Translations under genes and position numbers: made by a program
Shown here: positions 34,801-46,488 of the stretch, in pieces
Position numbering within the stretch: position 1 is the first letter of the stretch
How the letters are laid out: every line of letters begins with the position of its first letter
Notes under the pieces: generated by a model
What the model saw: the letters and a program-made list of their open reading frames with translations, nothing else
What the model was told of the DNA's origin: nothing
The model's database searches: none
Origin: Tragulus kanchil
Taxonomy: Eukaryota > Chordata > Mammalia > Artiodactyla > Tragulidae
Length of the DNA stretch: 64,000 nt
Direction: 5' to 3'
NCBI GenBank assembly: GCA_022376925.1
Contig: JAIOJX010000005.1
Span: 157,309,501-157,373,500, forward strand

Positions 34801-36700
34801 TGTTACTCTATGCTTCCTCTCTCTCCACCCAACCTCACACTTTTCCCTCCCAAACCTTTCTGCTGTTCCCTCGAGTGGTTCTGTGGTTAACAGACTCTCT
34901 CGTGTGTTCCATATCCACAGAACATTCTCTCCATCTTCTTGCCCTTCCTGGAACCTGGCTCAACCCTGAAGACTCTGTCCTCCCTGACCGTCTCTCCACC
35001 CTGGATGAGACTCTCTGGCCCTTGGATAATCACACCCTCACACTGCAGCTCTTCCCTCGCTGTCCCTTCCAAGTGCCAACTGGTCTTCATTCACAGAGCC
35101 TCCTGCCACCTTCTGGGTCTCTGTAGCATTCCACTCAACATCCTGACCTCTCAGTTCCTTGTCTCCATCCTTTCCAAAGAGGTTCTCCTCAACTCCACCC
35201 CCTTTCCTTCATTTCCTCCCCTATTTAGATCCATCCTTTTCATCACTTACCCAGCAGAACCCCAGCACGAAATAAATCCAACTGTCCTCCTTCTTATACC
35301 GATTTCAGGCTGCTGAACAAAACTTAGACCAGCACCCAGCTGCCTTCATGGTTTAGCCATCACTAGCCTTGATGGGATTGTCAAAGCCATCTAGCAATCC
35401 TTTCCTCCTTAGCTCTCTTTCTCAAACCTCGGCCACTCTCCTTGAATCTCTTCTCTAACACCTTGCTCCTGAGATCATTGTACCTCCTTAGTCAAAGAGA
35501 AAAATAGAAAGCATCCGATGGGAATTCCCTTGACTTCTTGCCATCACTTCAGCAAACTCATCTGCATCTGCACTCACTCCTTCCTTGTTACCTTGTTACA
35601 GTGGGTGGGGTGTCCCTCCTCCTGCCTGGAGTGCATCCTTCCACTTGGGGACCATTCCTCCTGCCTCTCTCACCCGCTTGTGGTATCTTTGTTCTCTCTC
35701 TCCTGGCTTCCTCCCACCAGCATTTGTAGAGGCTCAATTTGTCCTACCATTTAAAGAAGGAAGAAAATGTTTTTTTCTTACAATGCTCCTCCAAATCTCT
35801 TCTTATCCAAGCCAATTTCCCCAGAGAACTATCCACGCTGCCCATCCTCACTCTCGGATCTCCCAATTTCCAGGTGTCTCACTCACCCCAAAATCTGACT
35901 CCCCCACATCCCCACCTACTCCACTGAGACTTTGCTCACTCACAGTCTCCTTGTTGACAGGCCATCTGACCATCTGGGGCCCTGTTTTACTTGACCTCTG
36001 GCAGCATCTGTCACTCCTTCCTCCCATCTCCCACCATACTATGCAATCCTGGTTTCCCTCTTTCAAGCTGTAAGAGTGTGAGAGGATTATTTACAAGAGT
36101 CAGAATGATCTGGAGGGTAGGGATGCACAAGCAAATAGAGCAGAATCCTGGTGAGGACGGTTGGGAGGAACATGGACAAGATGGTAGTCCTGGTAAAGCT
36201 CACAGGAAGATGGAACAGTTTATGATGACAGAAATAAGAATCAGAAGTTAACACTAGGACTTTAGATGAGTCGGTCATCAGTAGAGATGAACAGCTGCAT
36301 CTGTGAGAATGGCTGAGGTCATCAATGAAGGGACCAGGGCCAAGGGCTGAACTTGCCTGAGAAAAGCTCACAAAGTGGGCTGAGAACTGCCCTCTGACAG
36401 GTCGGGAGAGAACTGAGGAAGGTGATGGATGGGAGCCAAGGTGTCATCAAGTGAAGTTAGCAGGAGGGTCACTAGATGCGGAGGCCTTGGAGAGAGCGGT
36501 TCCAATGTATCACCTTCCTGTGATGAAGGTGGCCAGATGTGATGAACTAGAGGATTGGTAAGGATGGTAACCGTGGGCTGAGACTAGAATCACAAGGGAG
36601 GTGGCTGAGACTGAAGCCAGTGCATCTAAGCCCCTCCCCCACAAAGGCAAGAAGGATGGGCTCTTATTCACTGGGCGGTGCTTCTAAGGTGTCCACAGTC
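34801..36700. other. Strand-asymmetric interval: pyrimidine-rich then purine-rich
   Basis: From 34801 to about 36070 the plus strand is strongly C/T-rich (TTCCTCTCTCTCCACCC, CCCCTTTCCTTCATTTCC). From about 36071 to 36700 it becomes G/A-rich (GGAGGGTAGGGATGCACAAG, GAGAGAACTGAGGAAGG). No repeat family, exon or credible ORF was recognised. It is intronic in the dynein gene. Confidence 0.5.
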
Positions 36701-36997
36701 CTTCTCTGGTTCTGGGGTTCGGGGTCAGGGCAGTGAGTGCTATCATCCAGACTGAGGTTTGAAACCCTGGCAACCCTTTAGCCAGATTCCCTCAGACATC
36801 AGGGGTAGCTCTGAGGGCACACCTGGGATTTTCATGAGATTAGAAGAAATCCCCAGTCCCTTCCAATCCTAAAGTTCTTTTAGTAACCTTGGTGCACTCT
36901 TCTGCCAACAAACATCAGGCTTTTATGACCGTCCTCAAGATAAGTACTCAGAAATTGCCAGCAGCTGCCGATGTTGCCCTGAAAACAAATGCGCAGG

Positions 36998-37290
36998 ATG
37001 TCCCTGGTGGTATGGTGGCTAGGAGTCCGCCTGTCAACACAGGGGCACAGTTTTGATCCTTGGCCCAGGATGATTCCATGGGCCATGGGCAATGAAAGCC
37101 CACGTACCACAACTCCTGAAGCCCCAGTCCCTAGGTGTGTGATCCACAACAAAGAGAAACCACTGCCTTGAGAAGCCTGTGCACCTCAATGAAGAGGAGC
37201 CTCCGTTCACCACAACTAGAGAAATCCCACATGCAGCAACGAAGACCCAGAGCAACCAAGAATAAATACATTATTTAAAAAAAAATACAC
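36998..37290 (+). mobile_element. CHR-type tRNA-derived SINE
   Basis: GATGTCCCTGGTGGTATGGT, CCAGGATGATTCCATGGGCC, GAAATCCCACATGCAGCAAC and an AATAAATACATT tail plus A-run. Confidence 0.72.
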
Positions 37291-38082
37291 AGGCAACAGA
37301 CTGTAGGTGATAAAAGAACAAAAATTGTCCATTTCCTTGCTTCAGTAAAACTTCCTCTAACTGAAAATCTTGATTTGTAGTAGAGAATACTAAATTGTTG
37401 CTGGTATTTGTTACAACAGACTGGTGTGGCTTGTCAAGACACTAAAGGACAAAACCGAAAACCTGAAGCAGGTTGGCATCTAAAGGGCCTCACGCTCCAG
37501 ACTGAGCTAAACATTTGGAAAATAATGATGCCACAGAGTTCCATCTCACACAGAGGTGTGAGACTTGGAGGGCAGGCCCAGCCTCTGCCTTCCTTTCATT
37601 AGCTACACCTGTGAGTCACACCGAACTGAATGGCAAAGCCAGGCCATCAATTAAAAGGTTCTGGAAGGCAGGCAATTCCCTTGGCTTGAAGTCAAACTCA
37701 CGCCTGCTCATAATCTCTGAGTTTAAACACATCCCCATCTACGACACAGACACGCACAAATCAGAATCTAAGTCATGTGTACAGGATGCTCTGAAAAGGA
37801 AAACTTGCGGGAACAAGGGACCACGTAATCCTTCAAGAAGGCTGGGCAACACAATCTTAAATGATGTGTCAGTTACTGCTGGGAAGCCCCAGTGGAGCAC
37901 AAAGGTTCTCCTGAGCCCAAGAAATCTGCTGGGAGGCAGTTCCACACACTGCCATTGAACAAGTGTCGCTGGGTCATGGGCACAGAGAGCTTGCCACTTT
38001 AAATATCAAATCTAACTGCCACCTGATTGAGTTGCCCCCTGATTGCTACAGAAATGACTGGACACAGCAGACTAGTTCCAGG
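37291..38082. other. Unique intronic sequence
   Basis: No recognised repeat or exon. A 147-codon open frame at 37515-37958 has no motif or homology I recognise and is not supported as coding. Confidence 0.4.
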
Positions 38083-38412
38083 GTGGCTAGCTGACAGCCT
38101 CTTCAGTAGGATAAAATATATCAGATATGCAATGGAGCAGGGTGAGCTCAAAGACCAGGGGACCAAGGAGGCCCATCACGTGTCCCTGCAGTGTCACCTA
38201 GGCCCGAGGGATGCTCACCAGGGGCGTGATGGGAGACACACATCAGACCATATCGGATGCCAGGTAACATTACAAGAACACAAAACAAATGGTCATAGGT
38301 GAAAGAAACGTTTTCAAGTATTTTACAATCTAGGTGATTTGGGCTATATATATTTGTGAAGAAACGATGACAACTTTGCAGACGGTACTGTATTTTACTT
38401 TAACATGGTTTC

Positions 38413-38911
38413 CTTCTTTTTAAAAAATATTTATTTATTTATTTTTGGCTATTCCGGGTTTTTACTGCTGCTACAGGCTCTTCTCTAGTTGCAGGGAGTG
38501 GACTCCCTGTACTCGCTAGTTGAGGTGAGCAGACTTCTCATTGTGATGATTTTTCTTGTCATGGAACTCAGACTCTAGAGCTCACTGGTTTCAGTAGTGG
38601 CAGCACATGGGCTCTAGAGCACAGGTTCAATAGTTGTGGCTCATGGTTAGTTTCTCTACAGAATGTGGGATCTTCTTGTTGAGGTGACTTTTCTTGTGGA
38701 ACTCAGCCTCTAGGGCACACAGGCTTCAGTGGTTGTGGCACATGGACTCAACAACTGTGGCTCCGGGGCTCTAGAGCACAGGCTCCATAGATGTAGCTCA
38801 TGGGCTTAGCTGCTCCACAGCATGTGGGATCTTCCCGGATCAGGGATCGAACCTGTGTCTCCTATATTGGCAGGTGAACTCTTTACCACTGAGCTACCAG
38901 GGAAGCCCCTG
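38413..38911 (-). mobile_element. CHR-type SINE, long form, copy 1
   Basis: Antisense element: T/A-rich head TTTATTTATTTATTTTTGGC, repeated GGCTCTAGAGCACAGG motifs, and end ACCAGGGAAGCCCC. Target-site duplication AACATGGTTTC at 38402-38412 and 38912-38922. The sense-strand CATGTGGGATCTTCCCGG marks the tRNA-related junction. Confidence 0.85.
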
Positions 38912-38939
38912 AACATGGTTTCTTTAAATAATTTACTTA

Positions 38940-39075
38940 GAGATTTCCCTGGCAGTCCTCTGGCGAAGACTTCACTTTTCACTGCGGGTGTGTCTGTGTT
39001 TGATCCCTGATACGGGAGCTAAGATCCCACACACCTTGTGACCAAAAAACCAAACATAAAACAGAAGCAATATCA
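38940..39075 (+). mobile_element. Short CHR-type SINE (also at 40018-40153)
   Basis: AGATTTCCCTGGCAGTCCTC, GTTTGATCCCTGATACGGGA and GCTAAGATCCCACACACC, then A-rich. The second copy lies in duplication 10. Confidence 0.65.
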
Positions 39076-39490
39076 TAATAAATTCAATAAAGATGTTCAA
39101 AATGGTACATCAAAACAAAAATATTTAAAAAGTCATCGAGAGGGCTTCCCTGGTGGTCCAGTGGCTAGCTGACAGCCTCTTCAGTAGGATAAAATATATC
39201 AGATATGCAATGGAGCAGGGTGAGCTCAAAGACCAGGGGACCAAGGAGGCCCATCACGTGTCCCTGCAGTGTCACCTAGGCCCGAGGGATGCTCACCAGG
39301 GGCGTGATGGGAGACACACATCAGACCATATCGGATGCCAGGTAACATTACAAGAACACAAAACAAATGGTCATAGGTGAAAGAAACGTTTTCAAGTATT
39401 TTACAATCTAGGTGATTTGGGCTATATATATTTGTGAAGAAACGATGACAACTTTGCAGACGGTACTGTATTTTACTTTAACATGGTTTC

Positions 39491-39989
39491 CTTCTTTTTA
39501 AAAAATATTTATTTATTTATTTTTGGCTATTCCGGGTTTTTACTGCTGCTACAGGCTCTTCTCTAGTTGCAGGGAGTGGACTCCCTGTACTCGCTAGTTG
39601 AGGTGAGCAGACTTCTCATTGTGATGATTTTTCTTGTCATGGAACTCAGACTCTAGAGCTCACTGGTTTCAGTAGTGGCAGCACATGGGCTCTAGAGCAC
39701 AGGTTCAATAGTTGTGGCTCATGGTTAGTTTCTCTACAGAATGTGGGATCTTCTTGTTGAGGTGACTTTTCTTGTGGAACTCAGCCTCTAGGGCACACAG
39801 GCTTCAGTGGTTGTGGCACATGGACTCAACAACTGTGGCTCCGGGGCTCTAGAGCACAGGCTCCATAGATGTAGCTCATGGGCTTAGCTGCTCCACAGCA
39901 TGTGGGATCTTCCCGGATCAGGGATCGAACCTGTGTCTCCTATATTGGCAGGTGAACTCTTTACCACTGAGCTACCAGGGAAGCCCCTG
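39491..39989 (-). mobile_element. CHR-type SINE, long form, duplicate copy
   Basis: Same insertion as 38413-38911, offset 1078. Confidence 0.85.
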
Positions 39990-40219
39990 AACATGGTTTC
40001 TTTAAATAATTTACTTAGAGATTTCCCTGGCAGTCCTCTGGCGAAGACTTCACTTTTCACTGCGGGTGTGTCTGTGTTTGATCCCTGATACGGGAGCTAA
40101 GATCCCACACACCTTGTGACCAAAAAACCAAACATAAAACAGAAGCAATATCATAATAAATTCAATAAAGATGTTCAAAATGGTACATCAAAACAAAAAT
40201 ATTTAAAAAGTCATCGAGA

Positions 40220-40445
40220 GGGCTTCCCTGGTGGTCCAGTGGGTAAGGACACCGCCTTGCAGTGCAAGGGGCGCTGGTTCGAGCCCTGGCCTGGGAAGAT
40301 CCCACATGCCGCGGAGCGGCTGGACAGATGTGTCCAATTACCGAGCCGGAGCTCTGGAGCGCATGCACCCAGAGCTGGTGCTCTGTGACAACAGAGGCCG
40401 CTGCGATGGGAGGCCCACGCGGGCCAAAGAAAAAAAAAAAGATGG
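40220..40445 (+). mobile_element. tRNA-derived ruminant SINE
   Basis: GGCTTCCCTGGTGGTCCAGT, ACCGCCTTGCAGTGCAAGGG, TCTGGAGCGCATGCACCCAG and an A-run. Same family as the pair at 14.4-15.0 kb. Its first ~23 bp supply the right edge of duplication 10. Confidence 0.8.
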
Positions 40446-40968
40446 ATGAAAATGGACAAATGAAAGACCAATGGAAGTGGCCCGACTGCTCCCCTCCCTC
40501 CCTGCCCCACCCCCACCAAAATAAATAAATAAATACATATATCTTTTAAAAAAAAAGTCATTGAGAAATAATTTACTTAGATGTCTTGAGCCAAAAAAAG
40601 TATTTCGGTGAAGGGGACTGAGTAAGAGGCTATAAAACCCAGGAGTTACACCATGTTGAGAAATCAAACACTCAAGTCAGACCGTGACCAGAGAAGCTTC
40701 CATCTGGGAGAGGACATTTTCTGCTTGCATGCTGCCTGTGGGAACATGCATGGGGTTGCTGCAACCTCTCTGATTCCACCAGGTGATGTGGAACAGAAAC
40801 TGACCTGTTTCCCACTCAAGGAAAGGCAAAGGAAGAAGAAGTGATTAGTGGGTGAGGAAAGCTGACCTGAACTCTTCTGTGCCACAAACAGAAAGCAAGG
40901 GTGTGTGAAGGTAGGATGCCTGAATAGGTGCAAGACTTTTGGAGACAGGGAGAGCCATGAGCGAAGGA

Positions 40969-43058
40969 GTCAGTTGAAAACAAAAATGAAAAAAAAAAAA
41001 AAGAATCAGTGTTATTAACAAGACAAATAAGAACACTTATTTTTATTTATATTTCTTTAAATGTTGCTCTGGTTTGTAGTATTTCTTAATAAATATAGTT
41101 CATAATAATACTTTGCTACTGAAAGTCACATTTCTAATGGAAAAAACGCTCAAAGAGACTGTGCTGTGATATATGATTTACTCATCTGTGTCTATGTAAA
41201 ACCATGGATTAACCAATCCTACTCCCTTGGCTTCTAAATACCAAAAATACACTTAATGATCTCACTATTTGTTTTTTAAACACTGATTTAAAGCCTGCCA
41301 GCACACCTGTCCACCTGGATGTCCAGTCAGCACAACCTGACAAGTCCAGAGCTCCCTGCTGATCCCCCCAAATGGCCCCCCTACTGAAGCTCCAGTCTTG
41401 CAGTTGACCTTCAGCCTCAGCCATTGCTACTTCCCACTCTCCCAAAGATCCCCATTTAATCCCTCCAACAAATCTGCCTCCTCCTCTGCACTGGGTCAAG
41501 GTCTCAGCCTGTCTCCCATGGACCTGGTAAGAGTCTCATGGCTGTGGACGTCCTTCTTTCAGTCTACAGCTCTACTTCTACCTGATCTTTGGTGACTTCC
41601 TGTTGCTTGTATGATGCAGCCCAAACTCCCCGGGAAGATCTCACATCCCAGCCTCACTTCCCAATGCCCCTACTCTGGCTTCCTGAGCTCAGGCCACACT
41701 GGTCTTCTCTCCCCAGACACACCTTGTCTCTGATCAGGTCTCTGCCTGGGATGCTCTTATGTCCCGTACCTGCCTCTGTGAAGTCTGCTTGCTGCTCCCC
41801 TGTGCTGTTCTCAAAGCCCAGTCTCAGCAGAAAGTACCTCTCTATCCTCTGTGCAAGTGTGACACTTTGGTCTCACTCAGGTGGAGTATTTACCACATTA
41901 TGTTAAAGCTGTTAATGTTTCTGTCCTACCGACCAGATTCTGGACTCCTTCAGGGAAGGAATCAGCTGGTTCTGAATGGGAAAAAAATTTTTTCTCTTAC
42001 CAAGAATTACCTGATGACAAAATTCCTGCAGGATATTTTCTTTAAATGTATGGGCTTTCTGGGGGTCAGTTGAAAACAAAATGAAAAAAAAAAAAGAATC
42101 AGTGTTATTAACAAGACAAATAAGAACACTTATTTTTATTTATATTTCTTTAAATGTTGCTCTGGTTTGTAGTATTTCTTAATAAATATAGTTCATAATA
42201 ATACTTTGCTACTGAAAGTCACATTTCTAATGGAAAAAACGCTCAAAGAGACTGTGCTGTGATATATGATTTACTCATCTGTGTCTATGTAAAACCATGG
42301 ATTAACCAATCCTACTCCCTTGGCTTCTAAATACCAAAAATACACTTAATGATCTCACTATTTGTTTTTTAAACACTGATTTAAAGCCTGCCAGCACACC
42401 TGTCCACCTGGATGTCCAGTCAGCACAACCTGACAAGTCCAGAGCTCCCTGCTGATCCCCCCAAGTGGCCCCCCTACTGAAGCTCCAGTCTTGCAGTTGA
42501 CCTTCAGCCTCAGCCATTGCTACTTCCCACTCTCCCAAAGATCCCCATTTAATCCCTCCAACAAATCTGCCTCCTCCTCTGCACTGGGTCAAGGTCTCAG
42601 CCTGTCTCCCATGGACCTGGTAAGAGTCTCATGGCTGTGGACGTCCTTCTTTCAGTCTACAGCTCTACTTCTACCTGATCTTTGGTGACTTCCTGTTGCT
42701 TGTATGATGCAGCCCAAACTCCCCGGGAAGATCTCACATCCCAGCCTCACTTCCCAATGCCCCTACTCTGGCTTCCTGAGCTCAGGCCACACTGGTCTTC
42801 TCTCCCCAGACACACCTTGTCTCTGATCAGGTCTCTGCCTGGGATGCTCTTATGTCCCGTACCTGCCTCTGTGAAGTCTGCTTGCTGCTCCCGTGTGCTG
42901 TTCTCAAAGCCCAGTCTCAGCAGAAAGTACCTCTCTATCCTCTGTGCAAGTGTGACACTTTGGTCTCACTCAGGTGGAGTATTTACCACATTATGTTAAA
43001 GCTGTTAATGTTTCTGTCCTACCGACCAGATTCTGGACTCCTTCAGGGAAGGAATCAG
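40969..43058. repeat. Tandem duplication 11 (40969-41965 / 42065-43058)
   Basis: Offset 1096 to 1093 because of poly(A) length. Two substitutions were noticed (A/G near 41374, C/G near 41801). The 99-bp filler 41966-42064 contains CCAAGAATTACCTGATGACA, which recurs downstream at about 43153. Confidence 0.95.
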
Positions 43059-43165
43059 GTCTCAAATCTCTCTATACTGGAAGCATTTAGCAGAGGCAAA
43101 TGAAAGGTGGTGGAACAATTCAAATTAAATGCTGTTTCTTCAGGCTTCCAGGCCAAGAATTACCT

Positions 43166-43375
43166 GATGACAATTTACTCAAAGGGGTAAAGAACCCACC
43201 TGCCCAATGCAGGAGATGCAAAAGATGTGGGTTCGATCCCTGGGTCAGGAAGATCCCCTGGACGAGGAAATGGCAACCCACTCCAGCATTTTTGCCTGGG
43301 AAATTCCATGGACACAGAAGTCTGGCAAAGAACTGGATACATCAGAGCGACTTATCACATACAAGGAGGAAAGAG
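43166..43375 (+). mobile_element. Bov-tA SINE
   Basis: TGGGTTCGATCCCTGGGTCA, AATGGCAACCCACTCCAGCA and CATCAGAGCGACTTATCACA in sense order; head diverged. Confidence 0.82.
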
Positions 43376-43525
43376 ACTCATAAGTAGACACAAGAATCTG
43401 AGAACCATAATTAAAAATTGTCCTCCCAAAATTCAATGGGAATTCTGGGAGAAAAACAGATAAGTGAAATCTTGGGGCTATTCTTCACAAATCTAAAGTC
43501 TATTGGCTTAATAATATGCCACATA

Positions 43526-43605
43526 TTGGGGTGGCCAAAAAGTTCATTTGGGTTTTACCATAACATGATACAGAAAAACCCAAACAAACTTTTTGGCCAA
43601 ACCAA
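43526..43605. mobile_element. 80-bp mariner-derived MITE (near-perfect hairpin)
   Basis: The left arm TTGGGGTGGCCAAAAAGTTC and the right arm ending ACTTTTTGGCCAAACCAA are inverted repeats that cover nearly the whole element. It is flanked by TA dinucleotides (43524-43525 and 43606-43607), the target of Tc1/mariner transposons. In cattle, MITEs with this arm sequence are, as I recall, the source of the large bta-miR-2284/2285 microRNA family. Whether this copy is processed is unknown. Confidence 0.85.
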
Positions 43606-43689
43606 TATAATTTGTTAAGTTCATAAAAACCACCATGCTTAGTGTTTTAAATTTAGAAAATGCTAAGGCATTTGAAAATTAATAAAATG

Positions 43690-44100
43690 AATATGTGTAC
43701 ACAGAGAACATATAAATGTCTACTATTTATTGAAGCAATATTTATGCAAAGAAAAGTACACAAATCATTTAGTGTAAAGCTTGATCAATTTTCCCCAAGG
43801 GAATATAGCCCTGTAACCAAGATCCAGATCAAGAACATTCCCAGGCCCCCTAAACTCCCTTGTGCCCTTTTGCAATCATGCCCTCTCCCACAAGGGTAAC
43901 CATTATTCTGACTTGTAAAACCTTGGATCTTTTTTACCTATTTTGATTCCTTGCATAAACAGAATCATACAATATACATACATTACAAAGAATATGGTAA
44001 ACCTATATTACCTGATTGACTTCCTTCATTTAATACTATTTTATGAGATTCAACCATACTGCTGTGAGTAACAATGGGTATGCATGCTAAGCTGCTTATG
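43690..44100 (-). mobile_element. L1-type 3' end fragment (right part also at 44995-45222)
   Basis: GAACATTCCCAGGCCCCCTA, CACAAGGGTAACCATTATTC and ATAAACAGAATCATACAATA are characteristic of antisense old L1/HAL1 3' regions by memory. The right part repeats in duplication 12. Confidence 0.5.
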
Positions 44101-44198
44101 AGTAACAATAATACCTTATAGATAAAAATGTGAATGTTTCTTAAATTGTATTACTAATAGGGCTTTAAGGTGCTGAACTGTAAGGACCCCAGTGTCAC

Positions 44199-44556
44199 TT
44201 TTTTAAAAAAAATTTATTTATTTATTTATTTTTGGCTGTTCTGGGTTTTCACTGCTGCCACAGGCTCTTCTCTAGTTTCAGGGCGTGGGGGCTACTCTCT
44301 AGCTGAGGTGAGCAGGCTTCTTGTTGCAGTGACTTCTCTTGTTGTGGACCTCGGGCTCTAGCGCACACGGGCTTCAGTAGTTGCGGCACATGGGCTCCAT
44401 AGTTGCAGCTTTGAAGCTCTGGAACACAGGCTCCATAGTTATGGTTCATGGGCTTAGTTGCTCCACAGCATGTGGGATCTTCCCAGATCAGGGATTGAAC
44501 TTGTGTCTCCTGCATTGGCAGGCGAACTCTTTACCACTGAGCTACCAGGGAAGCCC
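44199..44556 (-). mobile_element. CHR-type SINE, copy 1
   Basis: Antisense element from a TTTATTTATTTATTTATTTTT head to CTACCAGGGAAGCCCC, with GGGATTGAACTTGTGTCTCC inside. Flanks CCCAGTGTCAC and CCCAGCGTCTC are a decayed target-site duplication. Confidence 0.85.
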
Positions 44557-45320
44557 CCAGCGTCTCTTCATTCTGGTCAGGAATTACTTGAAAAAACTAT
44601 CCATGTTGTAGTAAGACAAAAAATTGTTGCATTTCTGAACTGTTATGAACTCTGTGAGATCTAGTCTGAAACTTATTCAGTAAATATTCCTGGAGTGAAG
44701 GAATATGGGCAGTGGGATCACAAAGCAATTTTTCAAGGGAGGGGAAAGAAACCAAGCAGGGGTAGACTCTGGAAGTTCACTGAATAAAACCTTTGCCACA
44801 TGCTCATTTTTTAGTTGTCCGAGTCCTAGAAACATTTTTTGCATATTCTGTTGCTTCGTTTTGGTCATTTTCATAAACATTTAAAAACAAAGGTTTGAAC
44901 AAAACTTTGTCACTATTTCACGTTATCTTAACCACAGACCTGCTTGCTGAAGTGGGTGAAAAGAAAAACGGCACCTTCCCAGGCCCTCTTTGCCCAATCA
45001 TGCCCTCTCCCACAAGGGTAACCATTATTCTGACTTGTAAAACCTTGGATCTTTTTTACCTATTTTGATTCCTTGCATAAACAGAATCATACAATATACA
45101 TACATTACAAAGAATATGGTAAACCTATATTACCTGATTGACTTCCTTCATTTAATACTATTTTATGAGATTCAACCATACTGCTGTGAGTAACAATGGG
45201 TATGCATGCTAAGCTGCTTATGAGTAACAATAATACCTTATAGATAAAAATGTGAATGTTTCTTAAATTGTATTACTAATAGGGCTTTAAGGTGCTGAAC
45301 TGTAAGGACCCCAGTGTCAC

Positions 45321-45678
45321 TTTTTTAAAAAAAATTTATTTATTTATTTATTTTTGGCTGTTCTGGGTTTTCACTGCTGCCACAGGCTCTTCTCTAGTTT
45401 CAGGGCGTGGGGGCTACTCTCTAGCTGAGGTGAGCAGGCTTCTTGTTGCAGTGACTTCTCTTGTTGTGGACCTCGGGCTCTAGCGCACACGGGCTTCAGT
45501 AGTTGCGGCACATGGGCTCCATAGTTGCAGCTTTGAAGCTCTGGAACACAGGCTCCATAGTTATGGTTCATGGGCTTAGTTGCTCCACAGCATGTGGGAT
45601 CTTCCCAGATCAGGGATTGAACTTGTGTCTCCTGCATTGGCAGGCGAACTCTTTACCACTGAGCTACCAGGGAAGCCC
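45321..45678 (-). mobile_element. CHR-type SINE, duplicate copy
   Basis: Same insertion as 44199-44556, offset 1122. Confidence 0.85.
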
Positions 45679-46298
45679 CCAGCGTCTCTTCATTCTGGTC
45701 AGGAATTACTTGAAAAAACTATCCATGTTGTAGTAAGACAAAAAATTGTTGCATTTCTGAACTGTTATGAACTCTGTGAGATCTAGTCTGAAACTTATTC
45801 AGTAAATATTCCTGGAGTGAAGGAATATGGGCAGTGGGATCACAAAGCAATTTTTCAAGGGAGGGGAAAGAAACCAAGCAGGGGTAGACTCTGGAAGTTC
45901 ACTGAATAAAACCTTTGCCACATGCTCATTTTTTAGTTGTCCGAGTCCTAGAAACATTTTTTGCATATTCTGTTGCTTCGTTTTGGTCATTTTCATAAAC
46001 ATTTAAAAACAAAGGTTTGAACAAAACTTTGTCACTATTTCACGTTATCTTAACCACAGACCTGCTTGCTGAAGTGGGTGAAAAGAAAAACGGAATTTTT
46101 GCCCCCATATTATGGAAGCTATATGGCAGACATAACTTTAGACTCAATTCATAAAACACATATACAAGGATCATCTGTTGGTCTCCACCTCTGAAAGCAT
46201 AGTTCCAGCATGCAGCGAGCTGTACCTCTATATTGTTCTGTGTAATGTACATTTATCACACAGTGCCAACATTTTCCTACTGTCCTATGAGCACCTAC

Positions 46299-46488
46299 CT
46301 TGGGGATTAAAGAAACCAGTCATCCAGAACACATTGGGCCTCCCTTCAAATATCCAGGTGGAAAACTGAGCATTTCTTTCCAAAAGTTCAGTAAACCAGA
46401 AACCCAGGGTGGATGAGTCCCAGGACACCCTCCTCCAGATCTGGGGTATGCGGGCATCGTACATGTTGTCCAGAGCATCTCTCAAGTT
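46299..46488 (-). CDS. DNAH8: DNAH8-like dynein exon, 190 bp
   Basis: Encodes 63 residues plus one base, beginning [18 protein letters not shown], continuing through [17 protein letters not shown], and ending WMTGFFNPQ. This is the conserved dynein segment in the C-terminal domain: [11 protein letters not shown] and [15 protein letters not shown] are shared across axonemal heavy chains. The acceptor is TTCCCAG at 46489-46495 and the donor is GTAGGT after 46299. It starts in phase 0 and leaves one G that completes Gly in the next exon. It lies just outside the 43873-46093 duplication and is present once. The intron that precedes it in the transcript (46489-46574) is only 86 bp. Confidence 0.92.

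Larger units (their letters stand above)
38083..40242. repeat. Tandem duplication 10 with 4-bp microhomology (38083-39164 / 39161-40242)
   Basis: Offset 1078. The end of copy 1 and start of copy 2 share GTGG at 39161-39164, inside a SINE head. It contains one antisense CHR SINE and one short sense SINE, each therefore present twice. Confidence 0.95.
43873..46093. repeat. Tandem duplication 12 (43873-44971 / 44995-46093)
   Basis: 1099-bp copies with constant offset 1122. Filler 44972-44994 resembles, in shortened form, the sequence just upstream of copy 1 (43842-43872). It contains an L1-like remnant and an antisense CHR SINE. Confidence 0.96.
26371..46298 (-). other. Large DNAH8-like intron
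   Basis: About 20 kb of intron between the 122-bp exon (downstream) and the 190-bp exon. It holds BovB, L1, hAT, SINE and mariner MITE insertions and five complete ~1.1-kb duplications (29650, 32625, 38083, 40969 and 43873 starts). Removing the redundant copies would leave about 14-15 kb. The parts 26670-27350 and 28830-29649 show no recognised repeat or exon. Confidence 0.65.

Noticed and set aside
35585..36073. 162-codon plus-strand open frame
   Set aside because: Explained by the C/T-rich composition, which is poor in stop codons in this frame. Not protein-like.
37515..37958. 147-codon plus-strand open frame as a gene in the dynein intron
   Set aside because: No motif, no splice context and unremarkable composition. 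Treated as chance.
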